A stretch of 15,701 bases of DNA from Verrucomicrobiota bacterium (GCA_023410155.1 JAEYQF010000366.1:1-15701), one strand, 5' to 3'. Numbered from the stretch's first letter, positions 7,835 to 14,594 are shown. Numbers and translations are program-made. Notes: generated from the sequence alone by a model not told the origin.

Positions 7835-8178
7835 CAGCTCCCTCGATACGTGCTATAGGCCCAAGGCGTCACGAGCAGCGGCACGTGATATCCGGCCGTC
7901 GCGTCATCGATCGCGAACCGGATCGGCACTTCATCGAGAAATTTACACTCCACCGAGCGGCTCGCGAAATACGCGCGGACGTGAAAGACGAGCTCGTAGT
8001 CGCCCACGGCCATTTGGGCGGCGTCGAGCAGCGGCACATCGGTGCGACCGTCGCTATTGGTGGTCACAGCCGCGATGCGCTGCGGAGACTCCCCGCGACG
8101 CCATAATTCGATTTTCATCCCGGCGGCCGGTCGGCCGATCGTGAGATCCAGCACGTGCGTGGAAAGCTTGGCAGGCAT
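7834..8178 (-). CDS. uraH: 5-Hydroxyisourate hydrolase (transthyretin-related)
   Basis: Hydrolyses 5-hydroxyisourate, the product of urate oxidation, to OHCU (2-oxo-4-hydroxy-4-carboxy-5-ureidoimidazoline). The 114 residues match the usual length of the transthyretin-like fold; the enzyme is a homotetramer. Diagnostic residues are present: H8 in LSTHVLD, R45 in DGR, H98 in YHVPLL, and the C-terminal tetrapeptide YRGS (111-114) that separates the enzyme from true transthyretins. There is no signal peptide, so it is cytoplasmic. It follows uraD by 9 bp and overlaps allC by 1 bp. Its presence means that urate is oxidised in this organism, although no urate oxidase is encoded nearby. Confidence 0.96.
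   Translation of the reverse strand: MPAKLSTHVLDLTIGRPAAGMKIELWRRGESPQRIAAVTTNSDGRTDVPLLDAAQMAVGDYELVFHVRAYFASRSVECKFLDEVPIRFAIDDATAGYHVPLLVTPWAYSTYRGS
7838..7844 (-). promoter_or_regulatory. Ribosome binding site of allC within the uraH C-terminal codons
   Basis: On the minus strand GAGGGAG lies 3 bases before the allC ATG; its GAGG core is 6 bases away. The same bases encode part of the essential C-terminal Tyr-Arg-Gly-Ser of UraH (TAT CGA GGG AGC TGA). The site supports ATG at 7834 and suggests coupled translation. Confidence 0.6.
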
Positions 8179-8187
8179 GAGTCGGGC

Positions 8188-8694
8188 TCAGGGGTTGACT
8201 ACATCCGATAACCGCAGCTTCGCGATCTTTTCTATCTCGGCGAGTGCGGTGGCGAATTCCTGTTCGGGTGAGTTGGGCAAGCGCGACTGCATCGCTCGGA
8301 GGATGGCGTCTTTCGCGTTCAGCCGCGCGCAGATGATGAAAGGGAAGCCAAAGCGCTCCCGATACCGCGTGTTGAGCCGCTGGAAGTCCGTGAGCTCCTC
8401 GTCGGTGAGCGCATCGAGGCCCGCACTCGCCTGTTCGCGTGTGGATTCCTGGGTGAGTTTCCGCTGCTGCGCGAGACGACCCGCCAGGTCCGGGTGCGCC
8501 GCGATGAGCGCGAGTTGCCGCTCACGGGAAGCCGCGCGCATTGCCGTGCAAAGCGCGGCATGCAACTGCTCGAGATCGCGGAAGGGCCGCTGCGGCCAAG
8601 TCTCCTCCGCCACCCACGGCGAGTGCTCGAAGAGATGGCCGAGCTTCGCGACAAAACCTGCACGATCGAGCGCGTTGATCGAATCGAGCGTCAT
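8188..8694 (-). CDS. uraD: OHCU decarboxylase
   Basis: Decarboxylates OHCU to S-(+)-allantoin, securing the correct enantiomer for AllB. The 168-residue all-helical protein carries the family marks: catalytic H67 in AAHPDLAG, STREQASAGLD at 84-94 with E87, and FGFPFIICARLN at 115-126. Length agrees with the UraD/PucL N-terminal domain family. Here it is a stand-alone protein, not fused to uricase as in Bacillus PucL. The ATG at 8694 lies 3 bp after the malate synthase stop with no Shine-Dalgarno, so re-initiation or coupling is likely. It acts directly after UraH, the next gene. Confidence 0.95.
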   Translation of the reverse strand: MTLDSINALDRAGFVAKLGHLFEHSPWVAEETWPQRPFRDLEQLHAALCTAMRAASRERQLALIAAHPDLAGRLAQQRKLTQESTREQASAGLDALTDEELTDFQRLNTRYRERFGFPFIICARLNAKDAILRAMQSRLPNSPEQEFATALAEIEKIAKLRLSDVVNP

Positions 8695-8697
8695 CGG

Positions 8698-10287
8698 TTA
8701 CGGCAGCAGTTCGTAGGCAGGCAGCGACATGAACTCCGCGAACTCCTCGCTCTTCACCATGCGCATGAAGAGTTCGGTCGCCTGTGGGAAATGTCCGCCG
8801 TCGAAAACCTGGGCGCCATACTCGGCGCGGATGACGGCGAGTTCTTCGTTCAGCAATCGTTCGTAGAGTTCGAGCGTGATCGGACGCCCATCATCGAGCT
8901 TCGCGCCGAAGCGCAACCATTGCCAGAGCTGCGAGCGCGAGATCTCCGAGGTCGCGAGATCCTCCATCAGATAATGAATCGGCTCCGCGCCGGAGCCGCC
9001 GAGCCAGGCTTCGAGGTAGCGGATGCCTACGTGGATGTTCCACCGCACACCTGCTTCGGTGATCGGACCGGAGAACGGCGCGAGGAGATCCGTGGCGGTG
9101 ATCTTTTCGTCGTGCAAGCGATGCAGTTGATTCGGCCCTTTCATGTGCTCGGCAAACGCGTCGAGCGCGGTTTGCACGAGGCCGGGATGTGCGACCCAGG
9201 TGCCGTCGAAACCGTCCGTCGCCTCGCGCACTTTATCGGCGCGAACTTTCGCGAGCGCGGCTTCGTTGGCCGCGGGATCGTTGCGGATCGGAATCTGCGC
9301 GGCCATGCCGCCCATCGCGTAGGCGCCGTGACGATGGCAGACATTGATGACGTGTTTGCAGTAGGCCCGCAGGAACGGCACCGCCATCGTGATGAGCGTG
9401 CGGTCGGGGAAAAGGTGCGTCCGGTGGTTCCGGAATTTTTTCACCATGCTGAACATGTAGTCCCAGCGCCCGCAGTTGAGGCCTGACGCGTGTTCCCGCA
9501 GCTCGTAGAGAATTTCCTCCGCCTCAAGGCAACCTGTGATCGTCTCGATCAGCACCGTGGCGCGAATCGTGCCCCGGGGGATCCCGAGCGCGTCCTGCGC
9601 ATGGAGGAATACGTCGTTCCACAATCGCGCCTCGAGATGGCTCTCCAGTTTCGGCAGGTAGAAATACGGACCGCTGCCCCGCGCGATCAGCGTTCTGGCA
9701 TTGTGGAAAAAGTAGAGGCCCCAGTCGAAGAGCGATGCGGAGATGCGCTCGCCCTCGAGCAAAACGTGTTTCTCCTCCATGTGCCAGCCGCGGGGACGCG
9801 CGACGATCGTGGCGATTTTTTCCTTCAGCGCGTAGGCTTTCCCATCGGGCGACGTGTAGCTGATCGTGCGCGCGGCAGCGTCGCGCATGTTGAGCTGGCC
9901 TTCGATCACGTTGCTCCAGGTCGGCGAGTTCGCGTCCTCGAAATCCGCCATCCAGCACTGCGCGCCGGAGTTGAGTGCATTGATCGCCATCTTGCGCTCG
10001 ACCGGGCCGGTGATCTCGGTGCGACGATCCACGAGATCGGGCGGCACAGGCGCAACTTTCCAATCGCCGCCGCGGATGTGCGCCGTTTCCGGCAGGAAAT
10101 CGGGCAGCACGCCGGCATCGATCGCCCCCTGGCGTTCGACACGTTTCCCCAGCAACTCGCGACGGCGCGGACCGAACCGCCGGCACAGATCGGCGACAAA
10201 CGCGCACGCCGCGGGCGTGAGAATCTCCGCGTAGCGCGGATTCATCGGTCCGGCTATTTGCAGGCCGGAGATCAGGACGGAGGACAT
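8698..10287 (-). CDS. aceB: Malate synthase A
   Basis: Condenses glyoxylate with acetyl-CoA to malate and CoA. From ATG at 10287 the protein has 529 residues, close to E. coli AceB (533). An in-frame TTG 18 codons upstream (10341) would add residues unlike the family and is rejected. The malate synthase signature REHASGLNCGRWDYMF is at 264-279. ARPRGWH (163-169) holds the active-site arginine, VLIETI (about 245-250) an acidic Mg site residue, and MEDLATSEISR lies at 441-451. It is the first gene of the purine operon and is followed by uraD after 3 bp. No isocitrate lyase is present. Its job here is therefore probably to assimilate glyoxylate from ureidoglycolate rather than to run the glyoxylate shunt, though it could serve both. 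Confidence 0.96.
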   Translation of the reverse strand: MSSVLISGLQIAGPMNPRYAEILTPAACAFVADLCRRFGPRRRELLGKRVERQGAIDAGVLPDFLPETAHIRGGDWKVAPVPPDLVDRRTEITGPVERKMAINALNSGAQCWMADFEDANSPTWSNVIEGQLNMRDAAARTISYTSPDGKAYALKEKIATIVARPRGWHMEEKHVLLEGERISASLFDWGLYFFHNARTLIARGSGPYFYLPKLESHLEARLWNDVFLHAQDALGIPRGTIRATVLIETITGCLEAEEILYELREHASGLNCGRWDYMFSMVKKFRNHRTHLFPDRTLITMAVPFLRAYCKHVINVCHRHGAYAMGGMAAQIPIRNDPAANEAALAKVRADKVREATDGFDGTWVAHPGLVQTALDAFAEHMKGPNQLHRLHDEKITATDLLAPFSGPITEAGVRWNIHVGIRYLEAWLGGSGAEPIHYLMEDLATSEISRSQLWQWLRFGAKLDDGRPITLELYERLLNEELAVIRAEYGAQVFDGGHFPQATELFMRMVKSEEFAEFMSLPAYELLP

Positions 10288-10383
10288 CGGGAGACGAATG
10301 GCGGGGAAGAGACGATTATGAATTTGCGAAGCGGCATGCAACTAGCTCGCTTGCCGTTCTCCTCTGCAAAAATCACGCCACTC
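10288..10383. promoter_or_regulatory. Divergent promoter region between the purine operon and guaD
   Basis: This 96-bp gap must hold the promoters of both the minus-strand operon and guaD. On the minus strand TTGCAT (10341-10336) and CATAAT (10320-10315) could be -35 and -10 elements, but with a short 15-bp spacer. Two imperfect inverted repeats of the form TTGC-N10/11-GCAA lie at 10324-10341 and 10351-10369, candidates for an operator. A direct repeat GAGACGA occurs at 10291-10297 and 10309-10315. No Shine-Dalgarno precedes either start. The promoter role follows from geometry; the individual elements are weak. Confidence 0.45.
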
Positions 10384-10854
10384 ATGAGTCACGACAATTA
10401 CATGCGGGAAGCGATCCGGCTGGCCGAGCAAGGCATGCGCGGGGGCAGCGGCGGCCCGTTTGGCTGCGTCGTCGTGCGCCGCGGCGAGATCGTGGGCCGG
10501 GGGCAGAATCGCGTGACGTCGACCAACGACCCCACCGCGCACGCCGAAGTCGTCGCGATCCGCGACGCGTGCGCAAACCTCAGCACCTTTCAGCTCACCG
10601 ATTGCGAACTCTACACGAGTTGCGAGCCGTGCCCGATGTGCCTGTCGGCGATCTACTGGGCGCGCATCCCTTCCGTCTTCTACGGGAACACACGAGGCGA
10701 CGCGGCCGCGATCGGCTTCGACGACGATTTCATTTACCAGCAAGTCCCCCTCCCGCCCGAGCAGCGCACCGTCAAGATGGAGCTCTTCCTCCGCGACGAA
10801 GCGCAAAGAGCCTTCCGCGAGTGGGCCGAGAAGGCGGACAAAATTCGCTACTGA
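10384..10854 (+). CDS. guaD: Guanine deaminase (cytidine-deaminase fold)
   Basis: Deaminates guanine to xanthine, the substrate of Xdh. From ATG at 10384 the protein has 156 residues, the same length as Bacillus subtilis GuaD, which it resembles throughout. Zinc and catalytic residues are H53 and E55 (TAHAEV) and C83 and C86 (PCPMC). N42 (GQNRV), D114 (GFDDDFIY) and the C-terminal Y156 match positions that bind guanine in the domain-swapped Bacillus enzyme, as I recall its structure. These distinguish it from tRNA adenosine deaminase TadA. Earlier in-frame ATGs at 10318 and 10336 would add 22 or 16 residues without family support. The open frame further upstream is only the antisense of malate synthase. 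It is divergent from the operon that consumes its product. A repeat array starts directly after its stop. Confidence 0.9.
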   Translation: MSHDNYMREAIRLAEQGMRGGSGGPFGCVVVRRGEIVGRGQNRVTSTNDPTAHAEVVAIRDACANLSTFQLTDCELYTSCEPCPMCLSAIYWARIPSVFYGNTRGDAAAIGFDDDFIYQQVPLPPEQRTVKMELFLRDEAQRAFREWAEKADKIRY

Positions 10855-10964
10855 CCCCGAGTCGCGCCAATGAGCGGATCGGGTCGGGACCGGGAGCGGA
10901 CCGCGTCGCGCCAAGGTGCGGACACGGTCGCGACACAGTCCGCCTCGAATCGAGACCCGTTGCA
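10855..10964 (+). repeat. 22-bp tandem repeat array B, directly after the guaD stop codon
   Basis: Five units with an exact 22-bp period start at 10855, 10877, 10899, 10921 and 10943. The clearest is the unit at 10899, GACCGCGTCGCGCCAAGG followed by TGCG. Against the consensus deduced from arrays A and C (GACCGGGTCGAG then CCAAGGTGCG) the first unit agrees at 17 of 22 positions and the fifth at 13. The array begins at the base after the guaD TGA (10852-10854) and has the same orientation as guaD. Units are more diverged than in array A. The 62 bp that follow, up to the clpP start, must contain any clpP promoter; none is obvious there. Confidence 0.75.
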
Positions 10965-11026
10965 GCACGGCACGTTGACGCGTGAGCACTTGCCAATCCG
11001 CAGCGGCCTGCACACCTTCGCCGCCT

Positions 11027-11674
11027 ATGCATTTTGCCAACCTTCAGCCCGGACTGTCCGCCCCAGTGCCCCGTCTCGACGACGATGACGACGAGCAGGA
11101 AGACAAACAGGCGAAGAAAAACGCGGCGCCGGTCGCGATGCTGATCCAGAAAAAATTTCTCGAGCAGCGGAAGATTTTCCTCTGGGGCGCCGTCACCGAC
11201 GAATCCGCCAAGGACCTCACCGAGAAACTGCTTTATCTCGAGGCCACAGATCCGGGCAAAGAGATCACGTTCTACATCAACTCTCCCGGCGGCTCCGTGA
11301 CCGCCGGCATGGCGGTTTACGACACCATGAAGCTCATCACCTCGCCGATCACAGTCGTCGTGACGGGCATGGCCGCTTCGATGGGCTCCATCCTCCTCTC
11401 CGGCGCGCCGAAGGGTCGTCGTCTGCTTTATCCGCATTCGCGCGTGCTCATCCACCAGCCGCTCATCTCTGGCCGCATGGTCGGACCGGCCACGGACATC
11501 AACATCCAGGCAAAGGAAATGGAAAAACTCCGCGCGGAGTTGAACCAGATCCTGGCCGACGCGTCGGGTCAGCCGATCGACCGAATCAACCAAGACACCG
11601 ATCGCGATTTCTATCTCAACGCGAAGGAAGCGATCGCCTATGGCTTGGCGGACCGGATCGTTGACAAGGTCTGA
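11027..11674 (+). CDS. clpP: ClpP-family serine protease subunit (atypical N-terminus)
   Basis: Proteolytic subunit of a Clp-type ATP-dependent protease, expected to form a barrel fed by an AAA+ unfoldase (cytoplasm). From ATG at 11027 it has 215 residues. The ClpP fold is clear: FYINSPGGSVTAGMAVYDTM, nucleophile S118 in GMAASMGS, H143 in LIHQP and acidic D194 in DTDRDF. The N-terminal ~40 residues are unusual. They carry DDDDDEQED at 18-26 followed by lysines, and they lack the axial-loop sequence (PMVIEQT, then GERSYDIYSRLL) of housekeeping ClpP. It is thus probably a paralogue. A GTG at 10982 would extend it by 15 residues; the ATG is preferred. No clpX or tig lies beside it. An intrinsic terminator follows. 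Confidence 0.9.
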   Translation: MHFANLQPGLSAPVPRLDDDDDEQEDKQAKKNAAPVAMLIQKKFLEQRKIFLWGAVTDESAKDLTEKLLYLEATDPGKEITFYINSPGGSVTAGMAVYDTMKLITSPITVVVTGMAASMGSILLSGAPKGRRLLYPHSRVLIHQPLISGRMVGPATDINIQAKEMEKLRAELNQILADASGQPIDRINQDTDRDFYLNAKEAIAYGLADRIVDKV

Positions 11675-11700
11675 TCCGAGCTTCCCAGACTGCATCTTTC

Positions 11701-11733
11701 GAGCGGGCCTTCATCGGCTCGCTCTTTTTATTT
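11701..11733 (+). terminator. Intrinsic terminator of clpP
   Basis: GAGCGGGCC (11701-11709) pairs with GGCTCGCTC (11716-11724) over nine positions, one of them G-U, around a 6-nt loop. TTTTT, A and TTT follow directly. It lies 26 bp after the clpP stop, and its T-run overlaps the stop codon of the convergent TIGR03790 gene. On the minus strand no T-run follows the hairpin, so it acts mainly on clpP transcripts. Confidence 0.85.
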
Positions 11734-13359
11734 CCCGCCCTTCGTCGTCGCGGTCTCCTCGACTTCGGTCCAGTGCGCGGTGCGCATCACGTCGCCCGCG
11801 TCGGAAGCCACCTTGCTCGCCCGGCGTTTCCAGGCCGAGCGCACCGGGCCGGGGAGATCGAGAGCGAGCAGTCGGTCGAAGGTGTCAAAGGCAAGAGCGG
11901 TCCGTCCATTCTTGGCGAGCAGCTCCGCGGCGCGCGCAACGAGAGCGCCGTCGGGCAGATCGATCCGCGGGAGGAGCGGCACGAAGCCGAGCGCGCGGGC
12001 CACACCTTCAGCGTCGCCAGCCGTATGGAGGCGCTCGGCGAGCGCGAGGGCGATGACGAGCGAGGGCGCATCTTTTTGTGCCTGCCGCGCGAGGTCCAGC
12101 GCTTCGCTGGCGCGACCAGTATTCTCCAGTTCGAGCATCCTTCGCACGGTGACATAGGCGGCGCGAGAAGGAGGGAGTTGGGCACGTGTGCGCCACTGGT
12201 CCGCGAGAGTCTTCGCAAACGGCCGATAAAGCGGGTCTCCGATCGCGATGGTCTGCCAGCTCCATACCGGCGCGGCGTAGGTCACCGCCTCGCCGAAGGT
12301 GTCGCCGCGCGCGAGCGCCTTCAGGAGCAGGTCGGGACGGTGCGAGAGCTGGAGGTAGGGCTCGAACACGTTTCCCACCGTGGCCGTGACACCGCGGGCG
12401 ATCAGTGGGCCGACCCAGTTCGAGCCGGGTGAGCGCACCGTCGACGCCGAATAGCTATGAATATGAACCGCAATCGCGCCGGCGGGGAAACGGAACTGAG
12501 GCAGCTGAAACGGGCCGCTGAGCGAGGCCGCATACCACCCGAGATAAAGGACGGGCGCGTCAAAACGTGCTCCGATCCCGAAGGTGGATTTCTCCCGGTC
12601 AACCGTCAGATCGAATCGGAGCTGTTCGAGCTGCTTGGCCGCGGCCTCCAGCCAGCGATCGCCGTCGGGATGCACGCCGCCGGTGTCCACGTAAGCACGA
12701 CCCACGAGTCCGGTGTGCTCCGCCTCGAGCGCCCGGTCCACGAGTCCGATCGCATGCTCGACCGTGGGTCCGTCGAGGCGCGAAACGCGAACGACCTTCG
12801 CCAGCTCAAGCCGGGAAGGATGATCCCGACGAAAAAGCGGGTTGTTGACGTATCCGGTCGTCGAATACGGCGACTGTGCCAGCAGGGCCAGCTCCGAGTC
12901 GACCGAAGCGTTGTTGACCCGGAAGGCGGCGTTGAGCTTCGGGCCCGCGGGGCCGACGAACTTGGGATCATGGTTGATGCGGACGGGCACGCCGCGGCAG
13001 ATCACGAGATAGGCGATCCGATGACCGGAAATCGCATACTTGCGGCGCCCCATGTCGTCGTGCGCACTCATGCCGATGGCATCGATCCACGAGTCGGCGA
13101 CCAGACGCTCCAGCAGAGGCGACCAGAGCGTTTCCACGAACTCCGTCCACGAGATCGACTCCTGCGTGGGAAGCGAGAGCGTGATCAGATTAGCCGGAGG
13201 AATCGCGCGCGCTCTGATGTAGTGCCGCGCAATCTCGAGGGAGCCCGGGTCTTTACTGTTCGCGAGGACGATGACCCGATCCGCCTCGGGTGAAGCGCCC
13301 AGAAGTGAGGAGAGGAGGCAGAGCCCCAGCGCCGCGCAGTATCTCCTCAGGAAACGCAT
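11728..13359 (-). CDS. TIGR03790-family protein with C-terminal helical extension (function unknown)
   Basis: A 543-residue exported protein (start at ATG 13359; a GTG one codon earlier is possible). The first ~23 residues form a signal peptide ending near LLGASPEA. The core from about 27 to 381 has the pattern I associate with TIGR03790: RVIVLANSKDPGSLEIARHYIRAR-IPPANLI at the start, YLVICRGVPVRI at about 117-128, LGWYAASLSGPF at about 273-284, VGNVFEPYLQ and AIGDPLYRPF (372-381). The family has no established enzymatic role that I know of. After the core come about 160 residues of amphipathic helices (alanine- and leucine-rich, EALDLARQAQKDAPS and similar), suggesting TPR-like repeats. It lies 54 bp downstream of the nuclease gene on the same strand and may be cotranscribed with it. 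It is convergent with clpP. Confidence 0.8.
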   Translation of the reverse strand: MRFLRRYCAALGLCLLSSLLGASPEADRVIVLANSKDPGSLEIARHYIRARAIPPANLITLSLPTQESISWTEFVETLWSPLLERLVADSWIDAIGMSAHDDMGRRKYAISGHRIAYLVICRGVPVRINHDPKFVGPAGPKLNAAFRVNNASVDSELALLAQSPYSTTGYVNNPLFRRDHPSRLELAKVVRVSRLDGPTVEHAIGLVDRALEAEHTGLVGRAYVDTGGVHPDGDRWLEAAAKQLEQLRFDLTVDREKSTFGIGARFDAPVLYLGWYAASLSGPFQLPQFRFPAGAIAVHIHSYSASTVRSPGSNWVGPLIARGVTATVGNVFEPYLQLSHRPDLLLKALARGDTFGEAVTYAAPVWSWQTIAIGDPLYRPFAKTLADQWRTRAQLPPSRAAYVTVRRMLELENTGRASEALDLARQAQKDAPSLVIALALAERLHTAGDAEGVARALGFVPLLPRIDLPDGALVARAAELLAKNGRTALAFDTFDRLLALDLPGPVRSAWKRRASKVASDAGDVMRTAHWTEVEETATTKGGK

Positions 13360-13413
13360 CACACGCCGCAGCGTGAAGAGCGAGCGGACGGTTTTCGAGT
13401 CGCAATCGCGGTG

Positions 13414-14442
13414 CTACTGCGCCGCAGCCGCCTGGCGCTTGATCAACTGGGCCCGCAGATACGTGTCGGGGCCCGCAGTCCGCCAGGCGGTGACCCAAAG
13501 GCTCGCCAGCATCTCGCCGCCGCGGAGGAGTTGCCCCGAGATGAAGTCCACCGCCACCGGATCGGCCGGCGCGTGCTGGCGCGAGAGGCGACCGTCCTGC
13601 TCCAGCTGATACAGCGGTTCGACCTGTTCGTGCTGCCGCAGGAGATACTCGATCACGGCGTCGAAGACCGGGTCGCGCCCCTGCGCGGACCGGGTCGAGC
13701 CAAGGAGCGCACCGGGCCGGGCCCGAGGGCGCAACACCTCGAGCGTGATTCCGGCATGAGCGATGAAGCCGCCGTCGATCCAGGCGTGAAACCCGTTCCA
13801 GCGGGTGAAGTTTTTCGGATTCTCGCCGACCCAGCCGTTGAAATGTTCGGTGGTGTGGAGCGGCTGAGCGAGGTCGCCGACGTAATGCCCCATCACGCCC
13901 ATGATGTAGAGGATGTTGGCGCGGGCATTGGCGACCTCCTCGGGCGTGCCGAGGTCCTCGAGTGCCTTCAGATACGAGAACCCGGATTTCAACTTGCCGA
14001 ACATCTCGGTGATCTCCCACGGAGCGAAGCCGCCCCACTCCTGCACGTGGTCGGCGTTCTTCGCGCCATCAATCGGCGCGAACTTGTCGGCGTGCGCGGC
14101 GCGGCCGGCGGCGAATTGCGCGGCGAATTGGTAACGCAGCGGACTGACCGTGCGCGCATCGAGGCCGGCTTTGGCGAAGTATTCCACGTCGCAGTAGTGA
14201 TCGAGGCCGTTGCCATGCTTGATCGGCAGATCCTGCACGTTGCGCCAGCGATCAGGCTCGCCGGCGAGGAAGGCGATGCGCTCCGCGGCCGCGGGTTCGC
14301 GGACGAACGCCGGGAAATCTTCCGGCAGGCCCGCGAGCGCGAGCTGGTTGACCATGCGGTGCCCCTCGTAGTCCCAGGCGAAAAGGGAGCTGCCCAGCGA
14401 GGCTGTGCAGGCGATCACGACGATACGTATCCAGTTTTTCAT
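13414..14442 (-). CDS. Secreted S1/P1-type zinc nuclease with an in-frame repeat insertion
   Basis: Probably degrades single-stranded DNA or RNA outside the cytoplasm with a three-zinc centre. ATG at 14442 gives 342 residues beginning with a signal peptide (MKNWIRIVVIACTASLGSSLFA). Cleavage would expose W23, and in S1/P1 nucleases the mature N-terminal Trp is itself a zinc ligand. The remaining ligands are in order: H28, D64, H82 (LDHYCDV), H186, D190 and H196 (GHYVGDLAQPLH), and H219 and D223 (GFHAWIDGG). The spacings 186-190-196-219-223 equal those of P1 (116-120-126-149-153). An upstream in-frame TTG (14520) would bury the signal peptide and is rejected. Residues 238-259 (with ARPG, LGSTRSA, RDPV) are encoded by three copies of the 22-bp repeat and are foreign to the family. 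A zinc phospholipase C is a related alternative, less likely given the spacing. Confidence 0.88.
   Translation of the reverse strand: MKNWIRIVVIACTASLGSSLFAWDYEGHRMVNQLALAGLPEDFPAFVREPAAAERIAFLAGEPDRWRNVQDLPIKHGNGLDHYCDVEYFAKAGLDARTVSPLRYQFAAQFAAGRAAHADKFAPIDGAKNADHVQEWGGFAPWEITEMFGKLKSGFSYLKALEDLGTPEEVANARANILYIMGVMGHYVGDLAQPLHTTEHFNGWVGENPKNFTRWNGFHAWIDGGFIAHAGITLEVLRPRARPGALLGSTRSAQGRDPVFDAVIEYLLRQHEQVEPLYQLEQDGRLSRQHAPADPVAVDFISGQLLRGGEMLASLWVTAWRTAGPDTYLRAQLIKRQAAAAQ
13666..13731 (+). repeat. 22-bp tandem repeat array C (3 units, 66 bp) inside the nuclease gene
   Basis: Three units start at 13666, 13688 and 13710, each exactly 22 bp. The middle unit, GACCGGGTCGAG then CCAAGGAGCG, differs from the consensus at one base. 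It lies antisense to the nuclease. Because 3 x 22 is 66, the reading frame is kept and 22 residues are added. Since 22 is not a multiple of 3, successive units are read in three different frames, giving ARPG, LGSTRSA and RDPV in turn. The same peptides appear in translations of array A. Confidence 0.85.
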
Positions 14443-14594
14443 GACAAGCAGTGCGGGCCAAAACGGTTCATCGGAACCGCCGGCGAGCGCGAACCTACGC
14501 GAACAAATCGCCCGACCCAAACAGAATCTCCCTCTTCCCGTCCAAGCTCCCCCGAGAGGCGCGCGCCGGCGAGGTTGCTCGCGGGCCGCGGTCC

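Noticed and set aside
10288..10341. TTG start for malate synthase at 10341
   Set aside because: It adds 18 residues without family similarity and would consume most of the divergent promoter gap. ATG at 10287 gives the normal length.
9490..10383. Long upstream extension of the guaD open frame on the plus strand
   Set aside because: It is antisense to malate synthase, whose signature and full length are clear. The guanine deaminase family begins at about 10384.
10772..11695. 307-codon minus-strand open frame
   Set aside because: Antisense to clpP and the end of guaD, and it passes through array B; no motif.
11837..11853. 17-base exact match to part of array C (GAGCGCACCGGGCCGGG) inside the TIGR03790 gene
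   Set aside because: Only one stretch with no 22-bp periodicity; outside these 17 bases it does not follow the unit. Plausibly chance in GC-rich coding DNA.
14443..14520. TTG start for the nuclease at 14520
   Set aside because: It would place 26 residues before a clear signal peptide. ATG at 14442 gives a normal exported protein with Trp at the cleavage site.
14443..14594. Terminator or promoter between the amidase and nuclease genes
   Set aside because: Only a 5-bp GCGAG/CTCGC stem without a T-run and no convincing -35/-10 pair were found in these 152 bp.
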